Assembly (NCBI RefSeq): GCF_001685015.1
Contig: NZ_MAYT01000023.1
Location: 437,847 to 501,846 of the forward strand
Direction: 5' to 3'
Origin: Pseudobacillus wudalianchiensis
GTDB lineage: Bacteria > Bacillota > Bacilli > Bacillales > Domibacillaceae
Length of the DNA: 64,000 nucleotides
Within the stretch, counting starts at the first letter, position 1. Each line of letters begins with the position of its first letter. This document shows, piece after piece, positions 30,262 to 38,252 of the stretch. Under the pieces are notes generated by a model. It was given only the letters and a program-made list of their open reading frames with translations, did not search any database and had not been told where the DNA came from. The position numbers and the translations under genes were made by a program.

Positions 30262-30680
30262 AGTATCCCTCCAGGTGTTCTCTAGCTGCGTATACTGCTA
30301 AGATGATAGTTTCTGTTTTGAAATTCAGACTGTCGACGAAAGGTTCGTCCTCTTTTGTTCTTAATATTTCAATTCTTATTTATCACTTAAATCTGAAAAT
30401 TAAGTTTATGTTGTGGTCAATCATATCTCGCTTTTTCCTACAGGTCAACACCTTTTAATAAATTTTTAGACAATTAAAATTATTAACTTTTAGCCTAAGA
30501 AAAATGCAATCGCTTACAAGGTTGATATCATCGCATTTTATTTTTTTAAAAAAATTTCGAAATTACTTAAAAATTTTTCTGTTGCTTTTTTTATCAATTT
30601 ATGCATGTGAAACCAGAAGTTTCTATTTATACTTTCAGATAGCGCTTTCAGTACTTTTTTAATTTTGTATTAAATAAAAA
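30262..30680 (-). promoter_or_regulatory. AT-rich upstream region of ilvD
   Basis: About 420 very AT-rich bases without a gene. It contains a cre-like site at 30504-30518 inside an AAAATGC/GCATTTT inverted repeat (about 30502-30539). A partial CodY-like half site (CTGAAAATT near 30393-30401) is also present. I cannot place the promoter with confidence. Confidence 0.5.
30504..30518 (+). promoter_or_regulatory. Candidate cre (CcpA) site upstream of ilvD
   Basis: ATGCAATCGCTTACA matches the consensus WTGNAARCGNWWWCA at 14 of 15 positions; only the R is T. In B. subtilis CcpA activates the ilv-leu operon from an upstream cre. The distance of about 245 bases to the ilvD start is compatible with an activating or distal role. 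Confidence 0.55.
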
Positions 30681-30721
30681 AACTGTCCAAAAGCCAACGA
30701 CCGAATGGCTTTTGAACAGCT
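30681..30721 (-). terminator. Terminator after the class A PBP gene
   Basis: GAGCTGTTCAAAAGCCA and TGGCTTTTGGACAGTTT pair on the minus strand around an eight-base loop, followed by T's. It starts four bases past the stop. Confidence 0.9.
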
Positions 30722-30724
30722 CTT

Positions 30725-32680
30725 TTAGAATAATTCATTCCACTTATCAATTGCTTTATCTAACCAATTTTTTTCTTGCTTTTCTGGCTTCTTTTCTTCG
30801 ATAGAATCTACGTCAAAACTCGTTCCTTCCAGTTCAGGAAGAGTCTCCTCCATAATCTCCTTAAATAGCGGCACTGCCCCCTCAGAACTGTTTGTAGCAA
30901 GGTGGTTGCTTGCAGACGCATTTTCTACACCAATCCAGACTGTACCTACAACATCCGGCGTATAACCGACGAACCATTGATCTTTAGTCCCTACTACTCC
31001 TTTGATTGGTACTTGAGTAGAGCCCGTTTTACCTGCCAACTCAGTTCCCGGTATTCTTGCCTTCTTACCAGACCCATGTTTTACAACGTTTAACAGCATA
31101 GCATTAATGTTATCTGTTACTTCTTTTGTTGTCACTTTCGTTTCTTTCGGCATCCATTTCGGTTTTATTTCACCTTCTGGACCAATAATCTTTTGGATAA
31201 AAAAGCTGTCTTTACGCATTCCATCGTTTACAAAGGTTGTATAAGCCTGAGCAATATGCAAAGGTGCAACCCCTTTTGTCATGCCGCCTAACGCAATGGA
31301 CAAGTTTTTATCTTTTTCTTCAACCGGGATTCCAAATCGCTTCAGTGCATCCAACCCTTTTGATAAACCAATTTCGTTTAAAAGCCATACGGTCGGTACA
31401 TTAAGGGATTTTTCAAGCGCTTTGTTCATCGTTACTTCTCCCCGGTAATGCCCTCCGTAGTTAGTCGGCTCATAGTCCCCGAATTTCATTGGCTTGTCTG
31501 GCAGTATGGATGTCGGCTCATAGCCTTCTTCTAGCGCAGGTGTGTACACAGCAAGCGGCTTTAAAGTCGAGCCTGGGGAAGTCCGCATTTGGGTAGCATA
31601 GTTAAATCCTCTGAATACATGCTCTCCCCGTTTTCCAACAATCGCCATCACACCGCCGGTCTTTGGATTCAGCAAAATAGCGGCACTTTGGGAATCATCC
31701 CCATTGACGGAATCAGGAAATAGCCAATCTTTTTTATACACCCGCTCAAGACCAGCCTGCACTTCCTGATCCATCGTCGTATAAATTTGATACCCTTTTG
31801 TTAATAGATCGTTCTGGGTTAATCCAAAACGGTTAATCGCTTCATTGATGACCGAATCTGTATAGTATGGATATTTGCCTTTTAACGGGTCACCGCTCTC
31901 GTCGTCAAGACGCGGCTGTGCCTGTTTGGCGCCTGCTGCTTCTTCACTTGTAATGTAGCCATACTTCTCCATTTGGCTAAGAACAACGTTCCGGCGGGCG
32001 ATCGCTTTGTCCAAATTTTTATAGGGATCAAGCGTAGAGGGCGCTTTAATAATCCCTGCTAACATAGCCGCCTCACTAAGCTTTAAATCTTCAACATCTT
32101 TTCCGAAATATTTTTTTGAAGCATTCTGAACACCCCATGCTCCACTGCCAAAGTAAATTGTATTTAAATACATTTCCAGTATTTCTTTTTTCTTGTATAC
32201 TTTTTCAATTTCAATTGCTAAAAATAGCTCTTCCACTTTTCTCTTATACGTTTGTTCCGGTGATAAAAGGGCATTTTTTGTTAACTGCTGGGTGATGGTG
32301 CTTCCCCCTTGCACGACACCGCCAGAAAACATATTTTTGACAAAAGCCCGGCTCATTCCCTTCAAGTCAAAACCATTATGCTCATAAAAGCGATGATCTT
32401 CAATCGATACAACCGCGTCTTGTAGATACTTTGGCATTTTGTCAATCGGTACGCTATCTGAACGGTTAGCGGATAATTTACTCGCTTTCTCTCCATCCAC
32501 ATCATAAAGAACAGTCGATTGCGACAATCCCTTTTTCAGCGTTTCTACATCCGCCGATTTCATAAAATAAACGATAAATCCGAGTCCGGCTAAAATAATA
32601 ACCGACGCCAACAAAATCATAATTTGTGTTAAATGAAATTTCCTCCACAAATTTTTGATAGATCTGCTAATCGCATTCAT
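30725..32680 (-). CDS. Class A penicillin-binding protein (PbpF/PbpG-like)
   Basis: Bifunctional peptidoglycan glycosyltransferase and transpeptidase anchored in the membrane (segment about residues 22-43). The glycosyltransferase domain has SIEDHRFYEHNGFD, GGSTITQQLTKN and EILEMYLNTIYFG. The transpeptidase has SPGSTLKP (S-x-x-K), KSLNVP (S-x-N) and AGKTGST (K-T-G). The 651 residues and lack of a C-terminal fibronectin or PASTA domain resemble the sporulation-associated PbpF or PbpG. ATG 32680 is chosen; AGGAGG lies 14 bases upstream, rather far, and a TTG at 32710 is the alternative. It does not sit next to hemE as pbpF does in B. subtilis. Confidence 0.88.
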   Translation of the reverse strand: MNAISRSIKNLWRKFHLTQIMILLASVIILAGLGFIVYFMKSADVETLKKGLSQSTVLYDVDGEKASKLSANRSDSVPIDKMPKYLQDAVVSIEDHRFYEHNGFDLKGMSRAFVKNMFSGGVVQGGSTITQQLTKNALLSPEQTYKRKVEELFLAIEIEKVYKKKEILEMYLNTIYFGSGAWGVQNASKKYFGKDVEDLKLSEAAMLAGIIKAPSTLDPYKNLDKAIARRNVVLSQMEKYGYITSEEAAGAKQAQPRLDDESGDPLKGKYPYYTDSVINEAINRFGLTQNDLLTKGYQIYTTMDQEVQAGLERVYKKDWLFPDSVNGDDSQSAAILLNPKTGGVMAIVGKRGEHVFRGFNYATQMRTSPGSTLKPLAVYTPALEEGYEPTSILPDKPMKFGDYEPTNYGGHYRGEVTMNKALEKSLNVPTVWLLNEIGLSKGLDALKRFGIPVEEKDKNLSIALGGMTKGVAPLHIAQAYTTFVNDGMRKDSFFIQKIIGPEGEIKPKWMPKETKVTTKEVTDNINAMLLNVVKHGSGKKARIPGTELAGKTGSTQVPIKGVVGTKDQWFVGYTPDVVGTVWIGVENASASNHLATNSSEGAVPLFKEIMEETLPELEGTSFDVDSIEEKKPEKQEKNWLDKAIDKWNELF

Positions 32681-32710
32681 ATCTTTGTTTCTTGCCTCCT
32701 GAATAAGCAA

Positions 32711-33031
32711 AATTCCTCTTTGCCTTAAGGCGAAGAGCGAAATTAACTATTGTCTCGTCCTTTATTTGTCTTTGTTTAACGCTTAGGTTAGACACAACGA
32801 GAGTTTTATTATAACTGATAGGCCTTAAATCGCCAATTTCCAACTAAATTCTAACGTAAAAACGCCTCGATGAACGTGGTAATTAGAAGTATTTCCTACA
32901 ATAAAATCCATATGTCGACTTTTCCCATAAAAACCTTCACTTATATCATTCCAAAAAAGCTCTATTAAACCCAGTTGTTAATTTTCGATGCAGACGTGAA
33001 CATTAACTGTTGAAAAAACTTATCTTTTTAC
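32711..33031. other. Gene-free interval between the PBP gene and tatA
   Basis: About 320 bases. Near the PBP end there is a small hairpin (CTCTTCGCC/GGCAAAGAG at about 32712-32735). I see no convincing gene, promoter or RNA family in the rest. Confidence 0.5.
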
Positions 33032-33066
33032 AAAAAAAAGCTAACGGTCAGGTACCGTCAGCCTTT
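33032..33066 (-). terminator. Terminator after tatA
   Basis: On the minus strand GGCTGACGG-TACCTGA-CCGTTAGC is followed by eight T's, about 15 bases past the tatA stop. Confidence 0.9.
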
Positions 33067-33080
33067 ATTTTAATATATTT

Positions 33081-33248
33081 TTATTTTAATTTCTTTTCTT
33101 CTTCGTCTTCCATAACGCCTTTCATGCCACGCTTAAATTCGTGCAGCGTCTGTCCAGCCGCTTTGCCGAGCTGCGGAAGTTTAGAAGGTCCAAAAAGCAA
33201 CAGGGCTACGATAAGAATAATAGCTATTTCTCCGAATCCGAGATTCAT
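33081..33248 (-). CDS. tatA: Sec-independent (Tat) translocase protein TatA
   Basis: A 55-residue protein, MNLGFGEIAIILIVALLLFG at the start followed by PSKLPQLGKAAGQTLHEFKRG and an acidic-lysine tail. This is the exact TatA layout: a short N-terminal membrane helix, the FGPSKLPQLG hinge, then an amphipathic helix. TatA forms the pore-like component for export of folded proteins. It is complete and at the short end of the family. ATG 33248 follows AAAGGAGAT. No tatC lies in the window, so it is a stand-alone tatA that would have to work with a TatC encoded elsewhere. Confidence 0.93.
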   Translation of the reverse strand: MNLGFGEIAIILIVALLLFGPSKLPQLGKAAGQTLHEFKRGMKGVMEDEEEKKLK

Positions 33249-33321
33249 ATACAATTATCTCCTTTTGCTTTTACAAGCTGTTAATAGCGATATTATACAA
33301 CAAGAACAAGAAATGTAAAAT

Positions 33322-33364
33322 AAAAAACAGCAAATGTGCCTTTTTTGACACACCTGCTGTTTTT
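33322..33364 (-). terminator. Terminator after the dicarboxylate symporter gene
   Basis: On the minus strand AAAAACAGCAGGTGTG pairs with CACATTTGCTGTTTTTT, with one small internal loop and a T-run. It begins six bases past the stop. Confidence 0.88.
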
Positions 33365-33369
33365 ATTAA

Positions 33370-34605
33370 CTAAGCGCCTGTTCGCTGTGCCTTGATGGTT
33401 CTTTTCTTTTCCGTTTCTGCCACGTAAACGGCACAGGCTGCATCGCCGGAAATATTAATAGCTGTCCGCGTCATATCAAGAATTCGGTCGATGCCTAGAA
33501 TCAAACCAATTCCTTCTACCGGCAAGCCAACACTGCTTAATACCATCGCCAGCATAATTAAGCCAACCCCTGGCACACCAGCTGTTCCGATACTGGCTAA
33601 AACAGCTGTTAACACAACAGTCGCGAGCTCACCCATCGTTAAATCGATATTGTATACTTGAGCAATAAAGATTGTAGCTACCCCTTGCATAATCGCTGTT
33701 CCATCCATGTTAATCGTCGCACCGAGCGGTTGGACAAAAGAACTGACAGACTTTGGCACATTCAAACGCTTTTGCGCCACTTCCATAGAAATCGGGAGTG
33801 TAGCATTGCTGCTTGATGTACTAAACGCCACACTCATAGCAGGAGCAAAGTTTTTGAAAAACCAAAGCGGACTTTTTTTAGCCAGCAGTAAAATCGTTCC
33901 CCCATAGGTTAGAATTCCATGGATAAATAAAGCAGCTAATACACAAATCATATAAACCCCCATCGCCCGGATAGCCGTCCACCCCTGGCTGCCAATAGCT
34001 GAAGCAAGCAAGCCAAATGTGCCGTATGGAGCAAACCTCATGACAAATCCAACTAGATACATCATCAGATCATTGCCTTGTTCTACTAAATTAAGAATCC
34101 CCTTTGTTTTTTCTCCTAGCGCTGTTAAGGCAAGACCAATAAAGAGAGCAAAAGCAATAATTTGCAGCATATTTCCTTCCGTCATCGCGGCTAGAGGGTT
34201 TTTCGGAATAATATTTAGCAGTGTCTCCCCTACAGGCGGCGCTTCTTCAGCGGAGAATTCTGCGTTTTTCACATCAAATTCTCCTGCTTCGCCAGGCTGT
34301 ACGACACCCGCAATGATTAATCCGATAATAATCGCAATAGTTGTGGTTATTAAAAAGTATGAAATCGTTTTCAATCCAATCCTGCCTAATTTTTTCGGAT
34401 CTCCAAGACCTGCAGCTCCTAGAATAATAGATAAGAATACAATTGGTACAACAAGCATACTAATCAGGTTAAGAAAAATGCGGCCAAGTGGAGTAAAAAG
34501 ATAAGGATCTAATACTTTGTATGCCCCTGGAGCGAATAGATTAAGCATCAGTCCGACTATGGCACCAGCAATTAAAGCAATAATAATTTTCCCGGTAAGT
34601 TTCAT
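33370..34605 (-). CDS. Dicarboxylate/amino acid:cation symporter (GltP/DctP family)
   Basis: Membrane carrier of the DAACS family for glutamate, aspartate or C4-dicarboxylates with H+ or Na+. Family signatures are clear: FSTSSSNATLPISM (the serine-rich re-entrant loop) near residue 268, QPLGATINMDGTAIMQG near residue 300 and GIGLILGIDRILDMTRTAINISGDA near residue 365. The 411 residues with about eight membrane segments fit GltP (414). ATG 34605 is preferred to GTG 34608 because of spacing from AAGGGG. The exact substrate is undecided. Confidence 0.92.
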   Translation of the reverse strand: MKLTGKIIIALIAGAIVGLMLNLFAPGAYKVLDPYLFTPLGRIFLNLISMLVVPIVFLSIILGAAGLGDPKKLGRIGLKTISYFLITTTIAIIIGLIIAGVVQPGEAGEFDVKNAEFSAEEAPPVGETLLNIIPKNPLAAMTEGNMLQIIAFALFIGLALTALGEKTKGILNLVEQGNDLMMYLVGFVMRFAPYGTFGLLASAIGSQGWTAIRAMGVYMICVLAALFIHGILTYGGTILLLAKKSPLWFFKNFAPAMSVAFSTSSSNATLPISMEVAQKRLNVPKSVSSFVQPLGATINMDGTAIMQGVATIFIAQVYNIDLTMGELATVVLTAVLASIGTAGVPGVGLIMLAMVLSSVGLPVEGIGLILGIDRILDMTRTAINISGDAACAVYVAETEKKRTIKAQRTGA

Positions 34606-34805
34606 CACCGTTCCCCTTCCCTAAATACAGTAATTTCGCACAAATTCTATCATAACTGACAAATATATAAAATTCAAAAAAATGAAAATGTAGTTACATT
34701 TACCTCTTTTTTGGCAATTATAAACGCTTGCTCTCTTACTTTGACTCATGACAGTTATTTTATTTATTTGGTACGATAGATAAAAAAAGATGTTGGAGGA
34801 AACCA

Positions 34806-35111
34806 ATGAAAAAGAAGAGCCTCGAGCTAGATGAAGAAACTTTATTTATTGTTTCACAGACGTTTAAAGCCCTCTCGGATCCAACCCGGCTTCGAATTCT
34901 AAATTTGCTGTTTAATGGGGAGCACTCCGTAAATGACATTGCAGAAAAGTTATCGCTGCTTCAGTCTACTGTTTCCCATCAGCTTCGATTTTTAAAAAAC
35001 TTACGGCTCGTTAAATATCGCCGGGAAGGAACGACTTTATTTTATTCACATGATGATGAACACGTAATTGACCTTCTTTCCCAAGCAATTGAGCACGCTA
35101 AGCATCATTAA
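34806..35111 (+). CDS. czrA: ArsR/SmtB-family zinc-type repressor, CzrA-like
   Basis: A 101-residue winged-helix repressor. The recognition region [23 protein letters not shown] lies at residues 42-64. The C-terminal alpha-5 helix carries Asp84, His86, His97 and His100, the zinc/cobalt site of CzrA-type sensors at the same numbers. There is no N-terminal CxxC or alpha-3 cysteine site, so arsenic sensing is unlikely. Its usual targets are zinc efflux genes, but none adjoins it. The next gene (35241) is an ArsC-fold protein. ATG 34806 follows TTGGAGG. Confidence 0.88.
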   Translation: MKKKSLELDEETLFIVSQTFKALSDPTRLRILNLLFNGEHSVNDIAEKLSLLQSTVSHQLRFLKNLRLVKYRREGTTLFYSHDDEHVIDLLSQAIEHAKHH

Positions 35112-35240
35112 AAAAGCGAATGAACATCTTTTTTCCTAGTTCTTTCGGTTACAAGCTTACTAATTTTTTTGTTATTTACGCATAATTTTAGAAAAAGGGG
35201 GTAAAAAAGAAATAGAATTGACAGCAAAGGGGCTTTAAGA

Positions 35241-35660
35241 ATGGAGAACAAAAACATCTTATTTCTCTCTACATCAAATGACCTAAGCATCATGGCAGAA
35301 GGATGGGCCTCTAAGTTGGACGAACCTTCACTGAACTTTATCAGTGCATCCTTTCGGACAGTTCAAGAGAATGATCTTTTCATTGAGGCGATGAAGGAAG
35401 TTAATATAGATATAACAGACAGAGAGCCAAAGCTGCTGGCACCTCATCTCATCAAGAGTGCGGATTTGATTGTGAATATTTATGATTTTGAACGTGATCA
35501 GCAGCCTCCCCTCCTGCTAGCTTCCAACAAAAAGGTTCTTCGCTGGAATGTTCCCAATCCAGAACATTGTGCAGATACTACAGAGAAATGGGCAGCTTAT
35601 CAAATCGTATGTGATCAGTTAGCTGAACATGTAAAAAAATTAACCAATGAATTAAATTAA
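35241..35660 (+). CDS. ArsC/LMW-phosphatase-fold protein without catalytic cysteines
   Basis: A 139-residue protein that aligns by eye with the thioredoxin-dependent arsenate reductase ArsC (MENK..ILFL.T.N...MAEGWA, AMKEVNIDITDREPK, LIKSADLIVNI, TEKWAAYQIVCDQL). The phosphate loop C-T-G-N-S-C-R-S of ArsC is replaced by STSNDLSI, so the nucleophilic Cys and the Arg are gone. The Cys82/Cys89 pair region reads IYDFERDQQP, also without cysteines. It is probably a non-catalytic relative that binds a ligand or protein. It follows czrA by 129 bases on the same strand. ATG 35241 has AAAGGGG upstream. Confidence 0.75.
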   Translation: MENKNILFLSTSNDLSIMAEGWASKLDEPSLNFISASFRTVQENDLFIEAMKEVNIDITDREPKLLAPHLIKSADLIVNIYDFERDQQPPLLLASNKKVLRWNVPNPEHCADTTEKWAAYQIVCDQLAEHVKKLTNELN

Positions 35661-35706
35661 GCCTCTTTACCTAGTCATGTCTAGTGGTAAAGAGGCTTGA
35701 TTTTTT
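35659..35706. terminator. Bidirectional terminator between the ArsC-fold gene and the purine permease
   Basis: AAGCCTCTTTAC and GTAAAGAGGCTT pair, with an inner CTAG/CTAG stem, between convergent stops. A T-run follows on the right and an AT-rich stretch on the left. Confidence 0.88.
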
Positions 35707-36997
35707 ATAAGTAAATAAAATAAGCAAGGAAGGCTGCAAAGAGAACATAGAGAAGAGGATGAACCTCTTTTGCTTGTCCTTTTGCCAGCATGGCAATCGG
35801 GTAAAGAATAAAGCCAAGAGCAATTCCGCTCGCTACACTTGAAGTGAGCGGCATCATAATAATTGTGACAAATGCGGGAATAGTAACTTCAACCCGATCC
35901 CAGCGAATATGCTTGATTTGGGTTGCCATTAAAGCACCTACGATGATCAATGCAGGAGCTGTCACTTCAGCTGTGATTACAGACAATAGCGGAGAAAAGA
36001 ACAAAGCAACAGCAAATAAAGCTGAGATGACGATAGAAGTAAAGCCTGTTCTTCCTCCTGCTGCAATGCCCGCCGTTGATTCAACCATTGCCGCTGTCGT
36101 AGAAGTACCAAGAACAGCCCCAACGACCGTTGAAGAAGAATCCGCAAGCAGTGCTTTTCCAGCGTTAGGAATTTTATTATCTTTTACTAAACCTGCCTGA
36201 CTTGCGATTGCGATAAGGGCTCCTGCTGTATCAAAGAAAGCGACAAATAGGAAGGTGAAAATAACCGCAAGCATTTCCGGTGTAAAGATGCTATGCAAAT
36301 GAGAGAATACGACTCCAAAAGTAGGACTAAGACTTGGGATGCCTCCAATAATTTCATGAGGCACGCGGATTAATCCTGCGATCATCCCGACGACTGTCGC
36401 GATGGCCATACCGTAAAAGATCGCTCCACCGATACCGCGCATCATCATGATAACCGTTACAACAAAGCCAAATATGGCTAGTAATACTGTTGGAGAATGT
36501 AAATCACCGATCCCGATGAAGGTTCCTTCGTTCGCTGTAATAATGCCTGCATTTTTTAAACCAATAAAAGCAACAAAAAACCCAATACCGCCGGCAATAG
36601 CATGCTTTAAGTCTTGCGGAATCACATTAATGATCATTTCACGGATTTTCAGTAAACTTAAAATAACGAACAAAACACCTGAAATAAAGACCCCTGTTAA
36701 GGCTGTTTGCCAAGGAATCCCCATGCCGATACAGACTGAAAAGGTGAAAAACGTATTGAGTCCCATACTTGGTGCGATGCCAATAGGATAATTAGCCAGT
36801 AAGCCGATCAATAAAGAACCGATAATAGCTGATAAAGCAGTAGCTGTAAAAACAGCGCCTTTATCCATACCAGATTGACTAAGAATGATTGGATTCACAA
36901 CGAGAATATATGCCATGGACAAAAAGGTAGTAATGCCAGCTAGCGTCTCTTGTTTATAGGTTGTGCCCCGTTCCTGAAAAGCAAAAAAATGTTTCAT
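35705..36997 (-). CDS. pbuG: Purine (guanine/hypoxanthine) permease, AzgA/PbuG family
   Basis: NCS2/AzgA-type membrane carrier of 430 residues with about 12-14 segments. Signatures are GITTFLSMAYILVVNPIIL near residue 22, NYPIGIAPSMGLNTFFTFSV near residue 68 and GTSTTAAMVESTAGIAAGGRTG near residue 285. ATG 36997 follows GTGGAGGAG; upstream in-frame codons belong to the riboswitch terminator region. The guanine-type riboswitch at 37105-37175 supports a guanine/hypoxanthine role, as for pbuG of B. subtilis (440 residues). Confidence 0.9.
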   Translation of the reverse strand: MKHFFAFQERGTTYKQETLAGITTFLSMAYILVVNPIILSQSGMDKGAVFTATALSAIIGSLLIGLLANYPIGIAPSMGLNTFFTFSVCIGMGIPWQTALTGVFISGVLFVILSLLKIREMIINVIPQDLKHAIAGGIGFFVAFIGLKNAGIITANEGTFIGIGDLHSPTVLLAIFGFVVTVIMMMRGIGGAIFYGMAIATVVGMIAGLIRVPHEIIGGIPSLSPTFGVVFSHLHSIFTPEMLAVIFTFLFVAFFDTAGALIAIASQAGLVKDNKIPNAGKALLADSSSTVVGAVLGTSTTAAMVESTAGIAAGGRTGFTSIVISALFAVALFFSPLLSVITAEVTAPALIIVGALMATQIKHIRWDRVEVTIPAFVTIIMMPLTSSVASGIALGFILYPIAMLAKGQAKEVHPLLYVLFAAFLAYFIYL

Positions 36998-37028
36998 TGT
37001 GCGCTCCTCCACTATATGGAATTTCAAT

Positions 37029-37054
37029 AAAAAAACTTCCGCTAAAAACGGAAG
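37029..37054 (-). terminator. Riboswitch expression-platform terminator
   Basis: On the minus strand CTTCCG-TTTTTAG-CGGAAG is followed by seven T's, 32 bases before the pbuG start. A GATAGTG/CACTATC stem between it and the aptamer may act in the switch. Confidence 0.85.
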
Positions 37055-37104
37055 CTGCTGGCTGACATACAAGATAGTGAATAAGCAAAAAACATCTCCA
37101 CTAT

Positions 37105-37175
37105 CCTTTGTAGTCAGGCTATTTACGGCAGCCTGGTAGAAACGTTCAAGCCCTATTCTTGAACTTATACAAAAG
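37105..37175 (-). promoter_or_regulatory. Purine riboswitch (guanine type)
   Basis: On the minus strand P1 is formed by CTTTTGTA and TACAAAGG. P2 is GTTCAAG/CTTGAAC. The conserved GTTTCTACC joins P2 to P3, and P3 is CAGGCT/AGCCTG, followed by ACTAC. The base that reads the ligand is C (GAC-TAC), which specifies guanine or hypoxanthine rather than adenine. With the terminator at 37029-37054 it should switch pbuG off when guanine is plentiful. Confidence 0.93.
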
Positions 37176-37338
37176 CGTTAGTTTTGTTTAATTGCGAAAA
37201 TTATATCAAAATATAAATAATAAGTAAATCAGCCTATTTAAATTCACAATCTTCTTTTATTTGCTGATGCACTCGTTTATTGAAACTTTACCTACAGCGC
37301 CTCCGTACATTAACTAAGATAAAAAAGGTGGGATAAAA

Positions 37339-38163
37339 ATGGAATCGAAAGAGCAGTTATTAGTGGAGCTTACGGCGATCGAAAAGTGGGAACAAGAGCA
37401 AAAACACCTATGGGTTTGGGACAAGATTGCTCGTCTCCCCTTTAAATTGCTAGATAAGGTGACACCAAAAGTCATTCAAAATAAAATCGCGCTTTTGCTT
37501 GATGAAATTGGGAACTTTATTCAAACAGGAGGACAATACCTCGTTCAAGAAAAGAGCATCTTAACGAAAATTCAAGAAGCTAATCCTGAAACAAAAATTG
37601 AATCTGTTAAAGACGTCGGGGCAATCAAGCTTGAGAAGATGAATCATATAGCCGAAGAGTTAAAAAAATCACGTGCTAACATGGCAACCGTTCAAGGAGC
37701 TTCAACAGGGATCGGCGGCTTATTTACTCTAGCTGCGGATATCCCGCTTCTGCTTGGCTTGTCTCTGAAAACACTGCAAGAAATCGCGATTGCCTACGGC
37801 TACGATCCCACAGAAAAGGAAGAGCGGATTTTCATTATTAAATGTCTGCAATTTACGTCCTCAGACGTTGTCGGGAAAAAAGCGATTTTAAATGAATTAT
37901 CGGCCTTTTATTCAAAGCGGGGACACAGCAGAGAAATGATGTCACAATTACAGGGCTGGCGCGAAGTCGTCTATACGTACCGTGATCAATTCGGCTGGAA
38001 AAAAATGATGCAGCTCGTCCCAATTGCCGGTATCGTATTTGGTGCTTTTACAAATCGTTCTGCTATTCTAGATGTGGCCGAAACGGCTACTATGCTATAT
38101 AAAAAGCGGCGGATCATGGAACGTTTGCAAGAAATCAATAGTCAATCAGGCAGCTCCGTGTAA
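37339..38163 (+). CDS. ecsC: EcsC family protein
   Basis: A 274-residue protein of the EcsC family. It has the characteristic AKLEKMNHIAEELKKSRANMATVQGASTG-type helix and the hydrophobic GIGGLFTLAADIPLLLGLSLKTLQEIAIAYGYDP stretch (about residues 125-158) that probably associates with the membrane. A second hydrophobic stretch (LVPIAGIVFGAF) lies near residue 233. B. subtilis ecsC (236 residues) follows ecsAB, but here it is about 34 kb away as a single gene. ATG 37339 follows AAAAGGTGGG. The terminator stem overlaps its last codons. The molecular function is unknown. Confidence 0.87.
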   Translation: MESKEQLLVELTAIEKWEQEQKHLWVWDKIARLPFKLLDKVTPKVIQNKIALLLDEIGNFIQTGGQYLVQEKSILTKIQEANPETKIESVKDVGAIKLEKMNHIAEELKKSRANMATVQGASTGIGGLFTLAADIPLLLGLSLKTLQEIAIAYGYDPTEKEERIFIIKCLQFTSSDVVGKKAILNELSAFYSKRGHSREMMSQLQGWREVVYTYRDQFGWKKMMQLVPIAGIVFGAFTNRSAILDVAETATMLYKKRRIMERLQEINSQSGSSV

Positions 38164-38183
38164 AGAGCTGTCTGATTGACTAT
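38138..38183 (+). terminator. Hairpin overlapping the ecsC stop
   Basis: ATAGTCAATCAGGCAGCTC (end of the coding region) pairs with GAGCTGTCTGATTGACTAT past the stop. The TAA lies in the loop. The T-run is weak (CATTTCC), so it may terminate or protect the 3' end. Confidence 0.7.
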
Positions 38184-38252
38184 CATTTCCTATTAAGCAC
38201 CGTCAGTCAGCTTGTCCTCAATACAGTGATCAACCTTCCATAGATTAAAAAT

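Noticed and set aside
30387..30401. CodY-box-like sequence upstream of ilvD
   Set aside because: Only the right half (CTGAAAATT) fits; about five of 15 positions differ, too many in such AT-rich DNA to call a site.
32873..32971. 32-codon plus-strand frame in the gap before tatA
   Set aside because: No ribosome binding site, no terminator and unremarkable composition.
34019..34504. Long plus-strand frame opposite the dicarboxylate symporter
   Set aside because: Antisense shadow of a strongly conserved membrane protein gene; no ribosome binding site. The same holds for plus-strand frames opposite pbuG (35844-36200, 36447-36791).
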